A stretch of DNA of 64,000 nt from Mariannaea sp. PMI_226 (Eukaryota; Ascomycota; Sordariomycetes; Hypocreales; Nectriaceae), in assembly GCA_024336345.1 (NCBI GenBank), contig JANFOG010000005.1:2170001-2234000 (forward strand), given 5' to 3'. The first letter of the stretch is position 1, and each line of letters starts with the position of its first letter. The notes under the pieces were generated by a model. The model did not search any database. It was not told the origin of the DNA and was given only the letters and a program-made list of their open reading frames with translations. This document shows, one piece after another, positions 23,891 to 35,599 of the stretch. The position numbers and the translations under genes were made by a program.

Positions 23891-26142
23891 TTACATCATT
23901 CCAAGGCGAGTATTGCGCTTGTTCATACGCGGCATTGGGCCACCGGGGCCGGCCCGGGGTCGACTGCTTGACGGATGCGGTCCGTGCGAGGGACGGTGCG
24001 GTCCCAACCCCGAAGGTCCCGGGGATCGCTGGCCTGGAGAGGGCCGAGCAGGAAGGCCGCCACCCATTCCGTATGAAGGCCGACGTCCACCCCCGGGGGG
24101 AGCCAAAGCCGCCGGGGCACCTCGCGGAGTTGGCGGTCCAGGCGGCCTCATGAACTGGTGAGCTTCCATAGATTGATCGTTGGCGGCGAACCAGGGTTGC
24201 TGAACACGACGCCAGGCGTCTCGCTCACAGTAGGATCTTCCGTCCACCTCGAAGTAGCCGTTAGACAGCGATTGTCCACAGTCGAGACAGCGGAAGCAGC
24301 CTACGTGGTACTTGATCTGGAACTCGTCCTGCAAATACTGGCCTTCAATGCCTTTTTGACAGCTGCCGCAAAGGCTGCCATTCAGCTTGTGGTAGTGCTG
24401 CTCACAGTATGGCTTGTCATTGAGCACATAAAATTCTGCAGAGGCGAAAGGCTCTGAGCAAGTTGTGCAGACGAAGCAAGCCTTGTGGTACTTTCCGGTC
24501 AGTCTTCCATCAGCGGAAGAGATACTCTTCCCCCTAATTTCCTGCCCACAGGCTTTGCAGTCTCCTCTGTACGGCGCTGGGTCTCGAGTACCCCTTCGAG
24601 GGGTCCGTTGTGGCGAGGGCGCGCTGTCGAGATGCCCAGATTGAATAGCCGGATCGAACGCATTATCTTGAGGCGATAAGCCATATGGGCTAGTCGAAAG
24701 AGGGGCATCAGAGCGACGGCCACTTTGAATTGCGGGATCAACCCTCTCACCCGGAGTAATATCATAAGGAGACGGGACTCGTTGGGGAGGCCGTAACGAA
24801 GGATCAATCCGCAGGTCCTTCGGTCGCAGATTATCCTTGACGTCTTCTTCGGCCTGATTGGCTGCTTGTGGCTTGTTGGAGGAATCAGACGGTTGGCGTC
24901 GGGCCTGAGACCTCGCGGGACTCGTTTGCGAACTGGTTTGACTGCGGTGGCTAAAAGTAGAATGCCCTGAAGATGTAGAGTCCGAGGGAGTGTGGTAGGG
25001 ATTTTGTACACCGAATTCGGCAGCGAGATCGACCGAGCCCGATTTCTTCTGTGGGCGGAGCAAACTCGTTCGTGGCGGAGGGCGCCTTGATGTAACCGGG
25101 CCCATGGACGGTTTTGACTTGTGGCCTTTGGAACTACCTGGCCTGGTATAATCGCTTCGAGAGCTAGGTGTAGATGGTGTGCGTGGAAGAGTTGTACGTG
25201 GTGGAGAGGATGGCTTCGGGAATGTCTCAGCACGGGTTGGGAGCGCCAAAGGCTTGGGCTCAAGCTCAGCATGGCGAGGCGATGGGGGACCGAATCCTTC
25301 GTAATCGCTTCTCTTGGGAATAGTTGGACTCGGGGGTGGAATGCCAAAGCTGTTGCTTCGGCTGGTTGGACTAGGCATAGGGATGGGAATGGGGGCAGTG
25401 GCCGATCTCCTGGGTGCCATGGGATCTCGCGGAGCGCTGAGAAAGTCCGCCGGCGGTTTGTCCGAGGACGACTTGTCGAATGAGGCGCTTCGAGTAGGAA
25501 ATGATGGCGATGAAGGGCTTCTTGAGGTATCAAAAGGGCCAGGCGCAATCGCATCCATGCGCTTCATGAGAGGAGTGGTAACGGGGCTTACAGAGAGATT
25601 CTCTGACCCTAGATTATGGTTTCTCTCGCCAAACCCACCGTAGACGCCAGGTCTCTCGATAGGCCGTGGGGAAGGAATTAGGTCATCTTCCAACGCAGGC
25701 GATGAGATGAAGAAATCCTCGTCTCGAGGAGGTGACAAGCTTCGCACATCTCCAGTGAAGCTGTTCGGGGTCAGCTGTCCCTGTCTCGTCCATGGATCAT
25801 CTGCGCGTTTTCCATATTAGCCAGGGTTGCCTCCGTCACGAATAAAGGTAAGGAAAACTCACTTGCTGCTCTAATGTCCACGGCGGGCGGTAGGCGCCCA
25901 AACTTTCCTACTTGCTTGGAAGCATCATATGGTTTGTAGACCTCAACCTCCTCAGGCGGCGGTGACACTGGCATCTAGTTAGTCCAGGCAAGCAATCTAG
26001 CAGGAAGACAGTCGACGGTCATCTCACGTTCAGGTTTTGGTCCACTACAGATATGCTCTCCCATAAGGGAGATTTCGACTTGCTGGCCACATGATGAGCA
26101 TTTTACCATGGGCAGAAACATGGACTCGCGCATCATGGCCAT
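23891..26142 (-). CDS. LIM-domain (paxillin-like) protein, three exons
   Basis: A 709-residue protein with two C-terminal LIM zinc-binding domains, similar to fungal paxillin-like proteins that act in cell polarity and at the actin/septum machinery; that role is family knowledge. Exons are 26142-26028, 25967-25863 and 25800-23891, with introns of 60 and 62 nt. The start MAMMRES follows an in-frame stop. An N-terminal half zinc knuckle is seen as C15-x2-C18 and H30-x-C32. Residues of about 90-480 are Ser/Pro-rich and disordered, with many SPS, TPS and PPP motifs that look like kinase and SH3 sites. LIM1 spans 488-542 (ligands C488, C491, H512, C515, C518, C521, C539, H542) and LIM2 spans 551-601 (C551, C554, H572, C575, C578, C581, C598, D601). 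The tail is Pro/Gly/Arg-rich and ends NKRNTRLGMM. Both LIM domains look intact. Confidence 0.9.
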
Positions 26143-29100
26143 GATGAATGCCCTGGTCTATCGTCTGCAGGACCCAGGCCTGGGCGGTGTAAGTGATGTC
26201 GTATGCAGATTAATGGGTTTACAGATGCAAATGCATTTAGCTCGGCTGAAACGGACTGGGAGAGGTGTTCGCAGAGTGAACGACGTTGCCGGGGCCCGTT
26301 CTGACGTGGTGTAGTTCGAAAGAGCGGTGGGTAATAGAGGAGTAGGAGGTCGGGTGTCTCGTTGGCGACAGTTCGCGTTTCGTCCCCAAGGCCCCGTCCT
26401 GTTCCGGCGTCCCTGGGGTGGTTTGACTGCAATTGTCAAGCACGTTTGAGTAGGAGGTGAATTCGCAGTCAGGATCTGCTATATTTCGAGATCCGAAATG
26501 CCGGAGAAGTAATCCTGTTTGTTTTCACAGTTTTTTCTGGGGGGGAAGGGGAGGAGGCTGATAGTTGTCGCGGGTTTTGGCGTCGAGGGAGACGAGTCGT
26601 GAGAGGCGTGACCCGAGAACCAGGATGGGACCAAGGTTAAAAAGGCCAAAGATTTGGGCATCTACTTGTCCTTGGGCAGGCAGATCGCACGCAAAAATAG
26701 AAATCAATTCTCTGGCTCTCTTGCTCAAGCGCGCAACAACCCCCTCGAGTTCCAGATATGTAAAGGAACAAGAAGCAAGACAGGTTCCGAGTGACGGGCT
26801 TACAGAGGGAGGAAGCGCCGCCCGAGCTTGCAGTGTCTCGAAATGTGGAGGGCGAACGTCCCTTGACTGGAGGTGGATGGGCTTTGGTACTTACTGGTTA
26901 GGGGGGGCTACCCTTGTCACCGCATCCCTAGCTCCCCTGTCGGCTTTAGTATCTTTACCTTGACCCCTGTATCTGTAGAATGCTACAGATTATGGACTAC
27001 CTTACCTTTAATAGATACCTTGCCTAGCAACGACGCCTAATTGCTGCGTACTAGATCTGGATGTATCCTAGTATACATGCATTGGCACAGTATGTAATTA
27101 CTCCCCCAACTGTAGTCTGAACTTTTGTGCCCCTTTGCCCTTGCTGAGACCCTCGCGGTCACTTGTCCACGGCAACTTGCGGGCCCGCGGGGGTCACGGT
27201 GCGAAGAAACCATCATGGGTGTTCGGTCTGGTTTGCCTCTGGTATGGGGGAACCACCACAGAGTCAGCATCAAGCTGATAAGTTCCATCCAAGAGGTAAT
27301 GGGCACGCGAATGCTAATGAACAGTAACCCTTTGCTTTTCCTGTGATTAATGCCGTTCATAGCTTAGCCACTATATGCTCAGGATTCCCAAGGAACTAAT
27401 CTGCTTCTTCTTGTTCTAGGGTCTTCTCCAATCCTCAAGGTTGGGGGTGGCTGGGCAGTTCGCGTTGAAAGAGAGACATCTGCACGGGAGCCACCAAGGA
27501 GAAGACCAATGAGCGGGCTATCGCATTCCAATAACTACCGGGGGGTAGAAACCCATTACTTCTTCCAAGCAATATTTATTGACTTGACCCTCGGAACATC
27601 GGGTCGCAGTTCCCTTTTCCCTTTCATCCACATTACTGGCATTCCCGTGTCTTGTCACGGAACACCCTCAATCAAGGCTGTCATGGCCTGGCCCTTGAGT
27701 TGTGTCCTTTTTAAGCCCCTTGGTCTACATGCACCTCTGCAGTACTCGATTACGGAAAACAGTGCCTACCTGTAGTCAATAAATGAAGCAACGAGCAGTC
27801 CTCCACTAATAACGGAGACTGAGATGCATCGTTGCATCCTAGCCAAGACCCCTCGACATGGGAGAGGGAATCTTTGAAGTTAGTACTCCGTACTGATCCA
27901 GGTGTCGGTCGACCCCTTTGGTACATCAACGCATATTGTTTAGCATCCAACAATCCAATGTGTTTAGTGCCCGAGTTTTCGATCTTCGGCAAGGCCGGCC
28001 AGGATATCCCCTCCACCCACCCATTCATTGTTACACCTGTTCATTCGGCGATATCAATGGTCAAGTCCCGTTGCGGCTCATCAAACTAACATCCATAAAT
28101 CTTACCTCATGTCTGGCAGCTCTGTGGTCGACACCAGCGCAACCAGACCACTTTTACAGCATAATTATCAAGCACTGTCTAACTTCCGCAGCAATTGAAA
28201 GCCTCATCACAATTAATTACCTTAAAAGAGGGCTTGTTCGTGCTATTGGTGCACGGGTGTCGGGTACCTTGCAGACTATCAATGTCCTCCAGGTACCGGA
28301 CAACGCGCTATGCCCCTTCTGGTCAGGCTGGCCGAAAAGGAAGATGCCACTACTCCAGTAATACGAGTTGGAAAGGAGAACTTGTGTAGGTTATTTACTT
28401 CCTTCACTCCCAGTTCACCTCTTCATGGTTAAGGAATAGTTACATACTTGATGTGTGAACAACCTCATGGAACGACATCTAGCTATAATGCTTGGACTTG
28501 AATTAGTAGTTGTCAATTTATCATAGCTACTACTATTAATACCTGGCGTAGAGAGTTGATGGCCAAGCATTCGAAAAACAGCCCTCTCGTTAAAGGACAG
28601 GACCACTAGGAAGTAGTGGAGGGCACTACTAACAGCCTCCTATCATGTACAGTATGCAAATTACGGCTACTAGAAAACAGACCAACACACGCAAATGATA
28701 CTCTTGCGACAAGGAACTGAGCACACGGGCCTTGTCGACCAACGATTTTGGTCTGCATTATTACAATAATTCATTAAATGCCTCGGGAATCTTCAAGTTT
28801 ATTAGTCCCCTCTTGCGTGCCCATGATCGACTACTGTACGAATCATTTACGACCTTTGCATTTGGCTCCCAATTCTGGTCAAGCTGCATTACTTAGAAAG
28901 GGCTGAGACGAAGCTCTTAATTACTGATTCTCTCCGCGAGATGTTGTTCCCGCTTGCTGATTGGTGAACGTGCCCATAACTGGTCAACGGAATATATTGG
29001 GCATTGACTGAACAGGCCAGGGTCCCATTTCCGTCAGGTACCGAGTCCCTAGTCGAGCCGAAACTGATGGGAGCTGCCCTTTTCAGTGGCTATCCTTGAC

Positions 29101-32100
29101 AGGTTTGGCCCATCTTCATCTCTTCATCCCAAACGTTCCGAATCCAATAATTCGCTTGGCCGCGATGCTATGACCCAATGCAGGTGATGCGGTGGCACCC
29201 TTGGATTGGCCGCCTGGCCGCCCTGATTTGCCTGTATTGCAGCATCTGGGTTTGCATGGTTTATCGGATGAAGATAATTGTCCGTACTCCTGGCGACAAC
29301 TTTTTTTTTTTTTAGCTCCCGACCAGGCCATTTCTGCGGCCATGCCTTAACGTGTCTTTACTTGTCTTCGTTTCTGTACCAAACAGACCGCACTGCAGCA
29401 GAGTCCCACTGTCTCAAGTGCCAACGCGAGAGCCCTGTTCTAACATTCCAACAAAACGCAGGCTCTCTGGCCGGCGCGACTAAACAGGGCGACTAATGAA
29501 TGGATATGGAGAATTCAACAACCGCGTGACAGGGGCGCGTCTCCAGGAATTAAAAATGATTGCCACCTTGAAGAGATGAATTGAAACTGAGCTAAGCAAC
29601 AGAATATGCGGGATGGTCTTCAAGTCTGTTAATGTGTGAAACATGACTCGTTGATCGAATTCCATAGCTTCTACGACGTCATTGGAAGGTTATAACCTTC
29701 CATTATAACACGACGAAAGCCACGGTTCTGTGAGGCTGAACACGCATGCTTCTAGCAAGAAACTAAAAAGTGTCCAGTCGAGTCTGACGTGATGTGCATC
29801 CGTAACGTCTACCCGTGGAGCCTGGTCGCGAAAGCCTCTTTGTGGAGGTAACCTTTCCCTTCTAGTGCAGGTGCCCCTGGGCACCAAAGACTAACTCCAG
29901 ATTACTGTGTAATTACTCCGTACTGTCTCTTGGCGAAGTGCCAACCCACTCGACATAGAGAGTGAGAAGTCTGGGGAGCTGCAACGGTCCAGCCAGGGTA
30001 AGTGGACGCATCGCCGTGAGAAGCACCGAGAATGTTACAAGTTCTATAATATTAGCTCTTAATCCCCAGGTTTTTTCTCTTGACAACCCCGACAAGCGAG
30101 TTTCTCAATCTCGCCTGTAGCCCTCATCTCCAATGCCGAGAATCGAAACAGGCCAGTCAGAATCGGCTTTAAAAGATGTGGGAAGTCCTCCGCGCGCGGT
30201 TGATGAGACTCGATACGTAACTTGCACGTAGAGGAGTTTTTTGTGCAGTTGGAGTCGTGTGCAGTAAATGAAGGCAGCTTTTAGCGCGGCGTACTAGCGG
30301 TGTAGGTGCACAGAAAACAAAATGCCCCAGAGCGAGGAATGGCGCACGTCATTGCGAAGCAGGAAGAAGCCGGGTTTTAGCAAGGTCTGTTCATGGTCGA
30401 TCCCATCAGGGGGGAGTGCACACGATGTCTGCATGGTTTCACATGACTTTTTCTGGTGGGTGGGATTGTCGATCGGTTATCTCTGACACAACTGACCAGT
30501 CTGGACACCGGAGGAAGTGAGTGCACGGTGATGCTTTGAGGGGTAGCAATTATCGTCCGTTTAATAAGGTATGTCATTTGGAGAGCCACATTGGGGAGAA
30601 GGGTTGGGATTAGAGAAGAGGGTCTGAGGGGCCTTTCTAATGGAATTCCGAGAGCTGATCTGCGTGAGCCGTTGCTGATCCAAACTGATACCGATAAGGA
30701 TGAGCAGCTTTGGGAGGCTTGAGGGAGGCTGGTGAGTCTGAAAACCACCTAAAAAAAAAAAGGGGGTTATGACTGGGAAAAGGGTTTGTCAATACCCCTC
30801 TTGTTCGAGGATGTCGAAGTACAGTAGCACCCGACCGTGTGACGCCCGCTGGGTAAGGGCCATTATTCAACAGTGGTCCGTCATGAGAAACTGATTCTAG
30901 AACCACTGAGACAACAATTTTTTTTTTGGAGGGTGAGTGTAAAAAAGAGGATTGTTGTCAGTGGCTAGCACATTCAGTATGACCATCCTGTGTCGAAGCT
31001 CAAGACTTGGCGGGTATTCACACATCCTTAGACGGAATACATTTATTTCAAGTTGCCACTCTTCCTTTTCAACGATGGTATCAGGTTCTTTCGAATATTT
31101 TCTGAACTCGGTGGACAACATTTGACTTAGCCCGCAGCAGTTGCCCGGTTGCTCGCTTACTGTCGGTGAGGCGATGGAGTCTCCGGAGTAGAAGAAACGG
31201 ACACATTTCTAAAAAATGCGTGGGACATTTTGTGGATGAACGAGCGAATCTGCAATCTGCACTCAAGGAGATTGGCTTCTTGAGGAATGATCGAGCGCAC
31301 ACGCTTAATTGGATCCCTGCTAGGTGGTCGCCTCAGTGGACACACTGCAGCTGGCTGGGTCCGTTGAGGCAATTCTGTGCTAGCGCTCAGGTGGGTTGGA
31401 ACTTGCAGAGGGGAAGGATGGTGCTGCACTGCAGCAACCGCAACTTCCTATTGACTGAGAGCAATTGGAGGCTTTCTGTAGTGTTGAATGCCAAGGTTTG
31501 CTTCCTCCTGGGGCTTGTTCTTTTTCTCTTCTTTTCACGATTCGGGAGATAGCTATATAAACGCCTCAACCACATTCGGGGCGGTTTGCTATGGGGTAGA
31601 GAGCTAACAATAAGTGACTGAAAAGCCACAAAGTACTCGATTACACTCCTCGGTGTCGTTATTGCTACCTTGAATTCTCGAATATGTGCCTGAGCTTCCT
31701 ACAAGTAGTATGTCTTATGTTCGTGCTACCTCTCAGCACCGCCAAGACCATAACATCCACCAATTACAGACCAATATTACGATGTCACAGGGACGATCAA
31801 GATGAGCTTTCGATATGCATATCCACTCAAGAGCAGAGACTATCTTTTCCTCATATTAATCCGCGGCTGCTCATGGTGAGGGCTTTTTTTTTTTGGATTT
31901 TGTTCAAGGAGGGCAATGTTACGCATCGATCCCTCTCTCTCATTTATGAGATCTTAGTGACTATTGTACTTCTTACCCCTTATTCACTGTCCAGTACGTG
32001 AAACGGGCGAGTACGTACTAATTATTGTAACTCACACTCACATGTAATATCGAGAACATCCTCGACATAAAGCCAATAGCTCTGACCTGAGGTGCCCACC

Positions 32101-33904
32101 CAAGTTTTGAATCGGCTTTCCCATATTGGGTTCTCCGGAGGACGGCGAAGTCCCGGAATGGACTGGACTCGAATGGCGAGGCAACTAAGATTTGAATGCT
32201 ACATAGTCCCAAACATGAGAGTTGGCATCGTGTGACTGACAGATATGGGGACTTGTCGAGTGAGATTGTTCCCTTATGGCGTGGCCGTGGATGGAGCAAT
32301 GCAGGTGGAAGAAGAAAAACAAAGAAAGAGGAGGAAGAGGGTTGAAAATAATAGCAAAAAAGCAACTCTGTGAAAGCACACTCTTTCTGGATGGGCTGAC
32401 GAGATGGACCAAAAGTTGTTGGGATTCAAGTTGACGTGGGTTCACTGGAGAAGTTGTCAGGGGTGCACAATGCAGCAATGCAGCTCAGGCCAATGGTTCG
32501 GGGACATGATTGCTCCGGGTCATGGCTGTTAGATACGACCTGCAGATGTACTGCGCCATTGTACACTGCGATATATACCGACCTAATACCGCCAGGGCAA
32601 ATGCTGGACGTAGAGGCAGGAGTTACGGCGGTGATTTGTGTGCAAAATCGAATAAAAAGATGGCAAACCTGACGCTGATGCTCTTTGGCCGTACCATACA
32701 TATATCTGTTATATGGTGTTGCTGGTGGTTGGTCAAGACACCTTGATGTGGCAACTGATCTCGTGGTACCTGTGTGACTTGATAACAACTGCGTGCTACC
32801 CAAGGTCAGGTTGGTCAGGTCGGTTAAGTTCCAGACTTGGGTGGTACCTAATTCCGCCCCTAAATAAGGCACACCAAACGTTATCCAGCAAAAGGTTTTC
32901 TTCTGGTGCAACTGGCATTAAGTTATCGGTCTGAGGTAATGAACTCACCACAGAACAGCGAATGCCAAGTTGCCTGAATTACGGCAAACAGCTTCACCGA
33001 ATCATGACGGTAGAACATGAAAGGTGATTGCGAATGTGATTAACATTATCTCTTCCCAAATTCAACCTGCCATAAATCCCTCCGACTCCACCTCTCCTTG
33101 GCTAACGTCCGCTGGATCCGAATCAGCCCATGGGATATGCGGCTCGACAATGCCGAATCACAGAGATTGTGTCCACATGTTATCCCCAAGTTGAACATTG
33201 TGCGTCAGCGTTCGCCTTGCGCCCCAACGACCCTAAGCTCAGTGCGTAGTGTTTTGCGCTGCAACTGCCGCTAAGATTATCGCGACGACTCCACTAGCTC
33301 CGCGTACTCTGCTCACCGCCCACAATTCGACGTGGCAGCACCGGCTCGTACTCGTTCTACCAGCTGTATTTGAACCCCGTCATGTCCCTCCAGACGCTCT
33401 GCTTCCGTCTCTCTTGATCCAAACACCACAATCGAACAACACAAAAACTTCAATACGTAGCTTCGCAGCTCATTCCATCCTCCTTTAACCCCCCTTTTTT
33501 CAGCCAGTTTTCGTAGTTTCAGCTACTGACTGCCTGCCCCTCTACCCCGCCAAAACAACGAGCAACACCCCGCCGAATCTATCTTAACAGAAACGATCGA
33601 GGCCCTGATCCTCGATCACTACAGTCGTCAAGACGTTTTCCAATCTTCTTAATTCGTATGTGCCAATTTTTAAGAATATTTCCCTCTCTCATGGACCAAT
33701 CCGTGGAGAATCATCAGACATCATCTTGTCAAAACACGATGCTAACCCCTCCTCCAGGACTCACCACCCGTTTGCAGGAGCCCGCTGCTCAGCCGACGAC
33801 GGAGGCTCAGCGGACTCGACCTTTGAACAGTAAAGGTCGCAAATCATTCCAGAACCCGTAATCTTCCAGTCAAATTCCAACTTCCAAAGCCAACTCTGTC
33901 AATC
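26143..33904. other. 7.8 kb gene-free stretch upstream of INO1
   Basis: No credible coding region was found on either strand; the open frames are short, overlapping and compositionally random. Near-palindromic TACTCCGTACT motifs occur at about 27883-27895 and 29914-29925. The left end is the promoter of the LIM gene, and the last 1 kb is the promoter and leader of INO1. Poly-T or poly-A tracts near 29300, 30750, 30918 and 31887 are unexceptional. No tRNA or rRNA was recognised. Confidence 0.55.
33656..33757 (+). promoter_or_regulatory. INO1: Probable 5'-UTR intron of INO1
   Basis: A consensus donor GTATGT at 33656 is followed, 102 nt later, by a branch-like GCTAAC and a pyrimidine-rich acceptor ending CCTCCAG at 33757. 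Removing this interval deletes the ATG at 33658 and leaves a leader without any ATG before the INO1 start. The intron is inferred from motifs only. Confidence 0.65.
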
Positions 33905-35599
33905 ATGGCTCCTCACGCGGAAGTCGGCTCCACGGGCTCCTCGAACGGGGCGGTTCACACCAACGGCCTAGGTTCCACGGCTACCAAGGACCTATTCACC
34001 GTTAACTCTCCTAACGTCACCTACACCGAGTCTGAGATTCGATCCAAGTACACCTATCGCACCACCAAGGTTGAGACTAATGCCGAAGGACAGTACATTG
34101 CTACTCCCCAGGAGACCCTCTACGACTTCAAGGTGGACCGCAAGGTCCCCAAGGTCGGCATGATGTTGGTCGGTTGGGGTGGTAACAATGGTACTACTGT
34201 CACCGCCGGTATTCTCGCCAACCGCCGTAACCTCGTCTGGGACACCAAGGAGGGTCCCCGAGAGGCCAACTACTACGGCTCTGTTGTCATGAGCTCGACT
34301 CTCAAGCTTGGTACCGATGCCAAGACTCAGCGGGAGGTCAATATCCCCTTCCACAACATCTTGCCTATGGTTCACCCCAATGACCTTGTCATTGGCGGTT
34401 GGGACATCAGCAAGATGAACCTGGCCCAGGCCATGGACCGCGCCAAGGTCCTTGAGCCTGCCCTCAAGAACCATGTCAAGAAGGAGATGGCCGAGATGGT
34501 TCCCCTCCCCTCTATCTACTACCCTGACTTCATCGCGGCCAACCAAGAGGATCGCGCCGACAATGTTCTGGAGGGTACCAAGGCCTCCTTGGCTCACGTT
34601 GAGAAGATCCGCAATGATATCCGTGACTTCAAGGCCAAGAACAACCTCGACAAGATCATCGTCATGTGGACTGCCAACACTGAGCGATACGCCGATCTCA
34701 TTGACGGCGTCAACGACACGGCTGACAACCTGCTCAAGGCTATTGAGCAGGGTCACGAGGAAGTCTCTCCCTCTACCGTCTTCGCTGTTGCCTGCATCCT
34801 TGAGAAGACTCCCTTCATCAACGGCTCCCCCCAGAACACCTTTGTTCCAGGTGCCATTGAACTGGCTGAGCGTCACAACGCCTTCATCGGCGGTGACGAC
34901 TTCAAGTCCGGCCAGACCAAGATGAAGTCTGCTCTCGTTGACTTCCTCATCAACGCAGGTATCAAGTTGACCTCCATTGCCAGCTACAACCACCTTGGCA
35001 ACAACGACGGCAAGAACCTGAGCTCCCAGAAGCAGTTCCGCTCCAAGGAGATCTCCAAGTCCAACGTTGTTGATGATATGGTTGAGGCGAACCACGTCCT
35101 TTACAAGAAGGGTGAGCACCCTGACCACTGCGTCGTCATCAAGTACATGCCTTCTGTTGCCGACAACAAGCGTGCTCTCGATGAGTACTACGCTGAGATC
35201 TTCCTCGGTGGCCACCAGACCATCTCGTAAGTTGCGCCCCCATGATTCGCATGACTGATCAAAACACGATATGCTAATGAATATCCCAGTCTTTTCAATA
35301 TTTGCGAAGACTCGCTCCTGGCTTCGCCACTCATCATCGATCTCGTCGTTATTGCCGAGATGATGTCTCGTATCCAGTGGAAGGCTGCCTCCACTGATGG
35401 TGCTACCACCGCTGAATACAAGAACTTCCACAGCGTCCTGAGCGTCCTTAGCTATATGCTCAAGGCTCCCCTGACTCCCCCCGGCACCCCTGTCATCAAC
35501 GCCCTGGCCAAGCAGCGTGCTGCTCTGACCAACATCTTCCGTGCTTGTGTTGGTCTCGAGCCCGAGTCTGACATGACTCTTGAGCACAAGCTTTTCTAA
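33905..35599 (+). CDS. INO1: Inositol-3-phosphate synthase, two exons
   Basis: Myo-inositol-1-phosphate synthase, which converts glucose 6-phosphate to inositol 3-phosphate with NAD as a bound cofactor. This is the committed step of inositol synthesis for phosphatidylinositol and inositol phosphates, and it acts in the cytosol. The model has exons 33905-35226 and 35290-35599 with a 63-nt intron (donor GTAAGT, acceptor ATCCCAG) and gives 543 residues, close to the yeast enzyme. The NAD-binding loop GWGGNNGTT is at residues 90-98. Other signatures are [17 protein letters not shown] sequence ([14 protein letters not shown]), [23 protein letters not shown] and [10 protein letters not shown]. All catalytic-region motifs appear intact. 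Strong C-ending codon preference suggests high expression. A probable 5'-UTR intron precedes it. Regulation by inositol is known in yeast, but I could not confirm a matching promoter element here. Confidence 0.97.

Noticed and set aside
32426..32911. A 161-codon minus-strand frame
   Set aside because: Random composition and no conserved motif, and it overlaps two equally long plus-strand frames.
33658..33861. A 67-codon upstream frame before INO1
   Set aside because: Its ATG falls inside a well-formed candidate intron, so it is probably removed from the leader.
33992..35587. A 531-codon open frame antisense to INO1
   Set aside because: The composition is Val/Leu/Gly-rich and mirrors the strongly C-biased codons of INO1. 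It shows no independent domain or start context.
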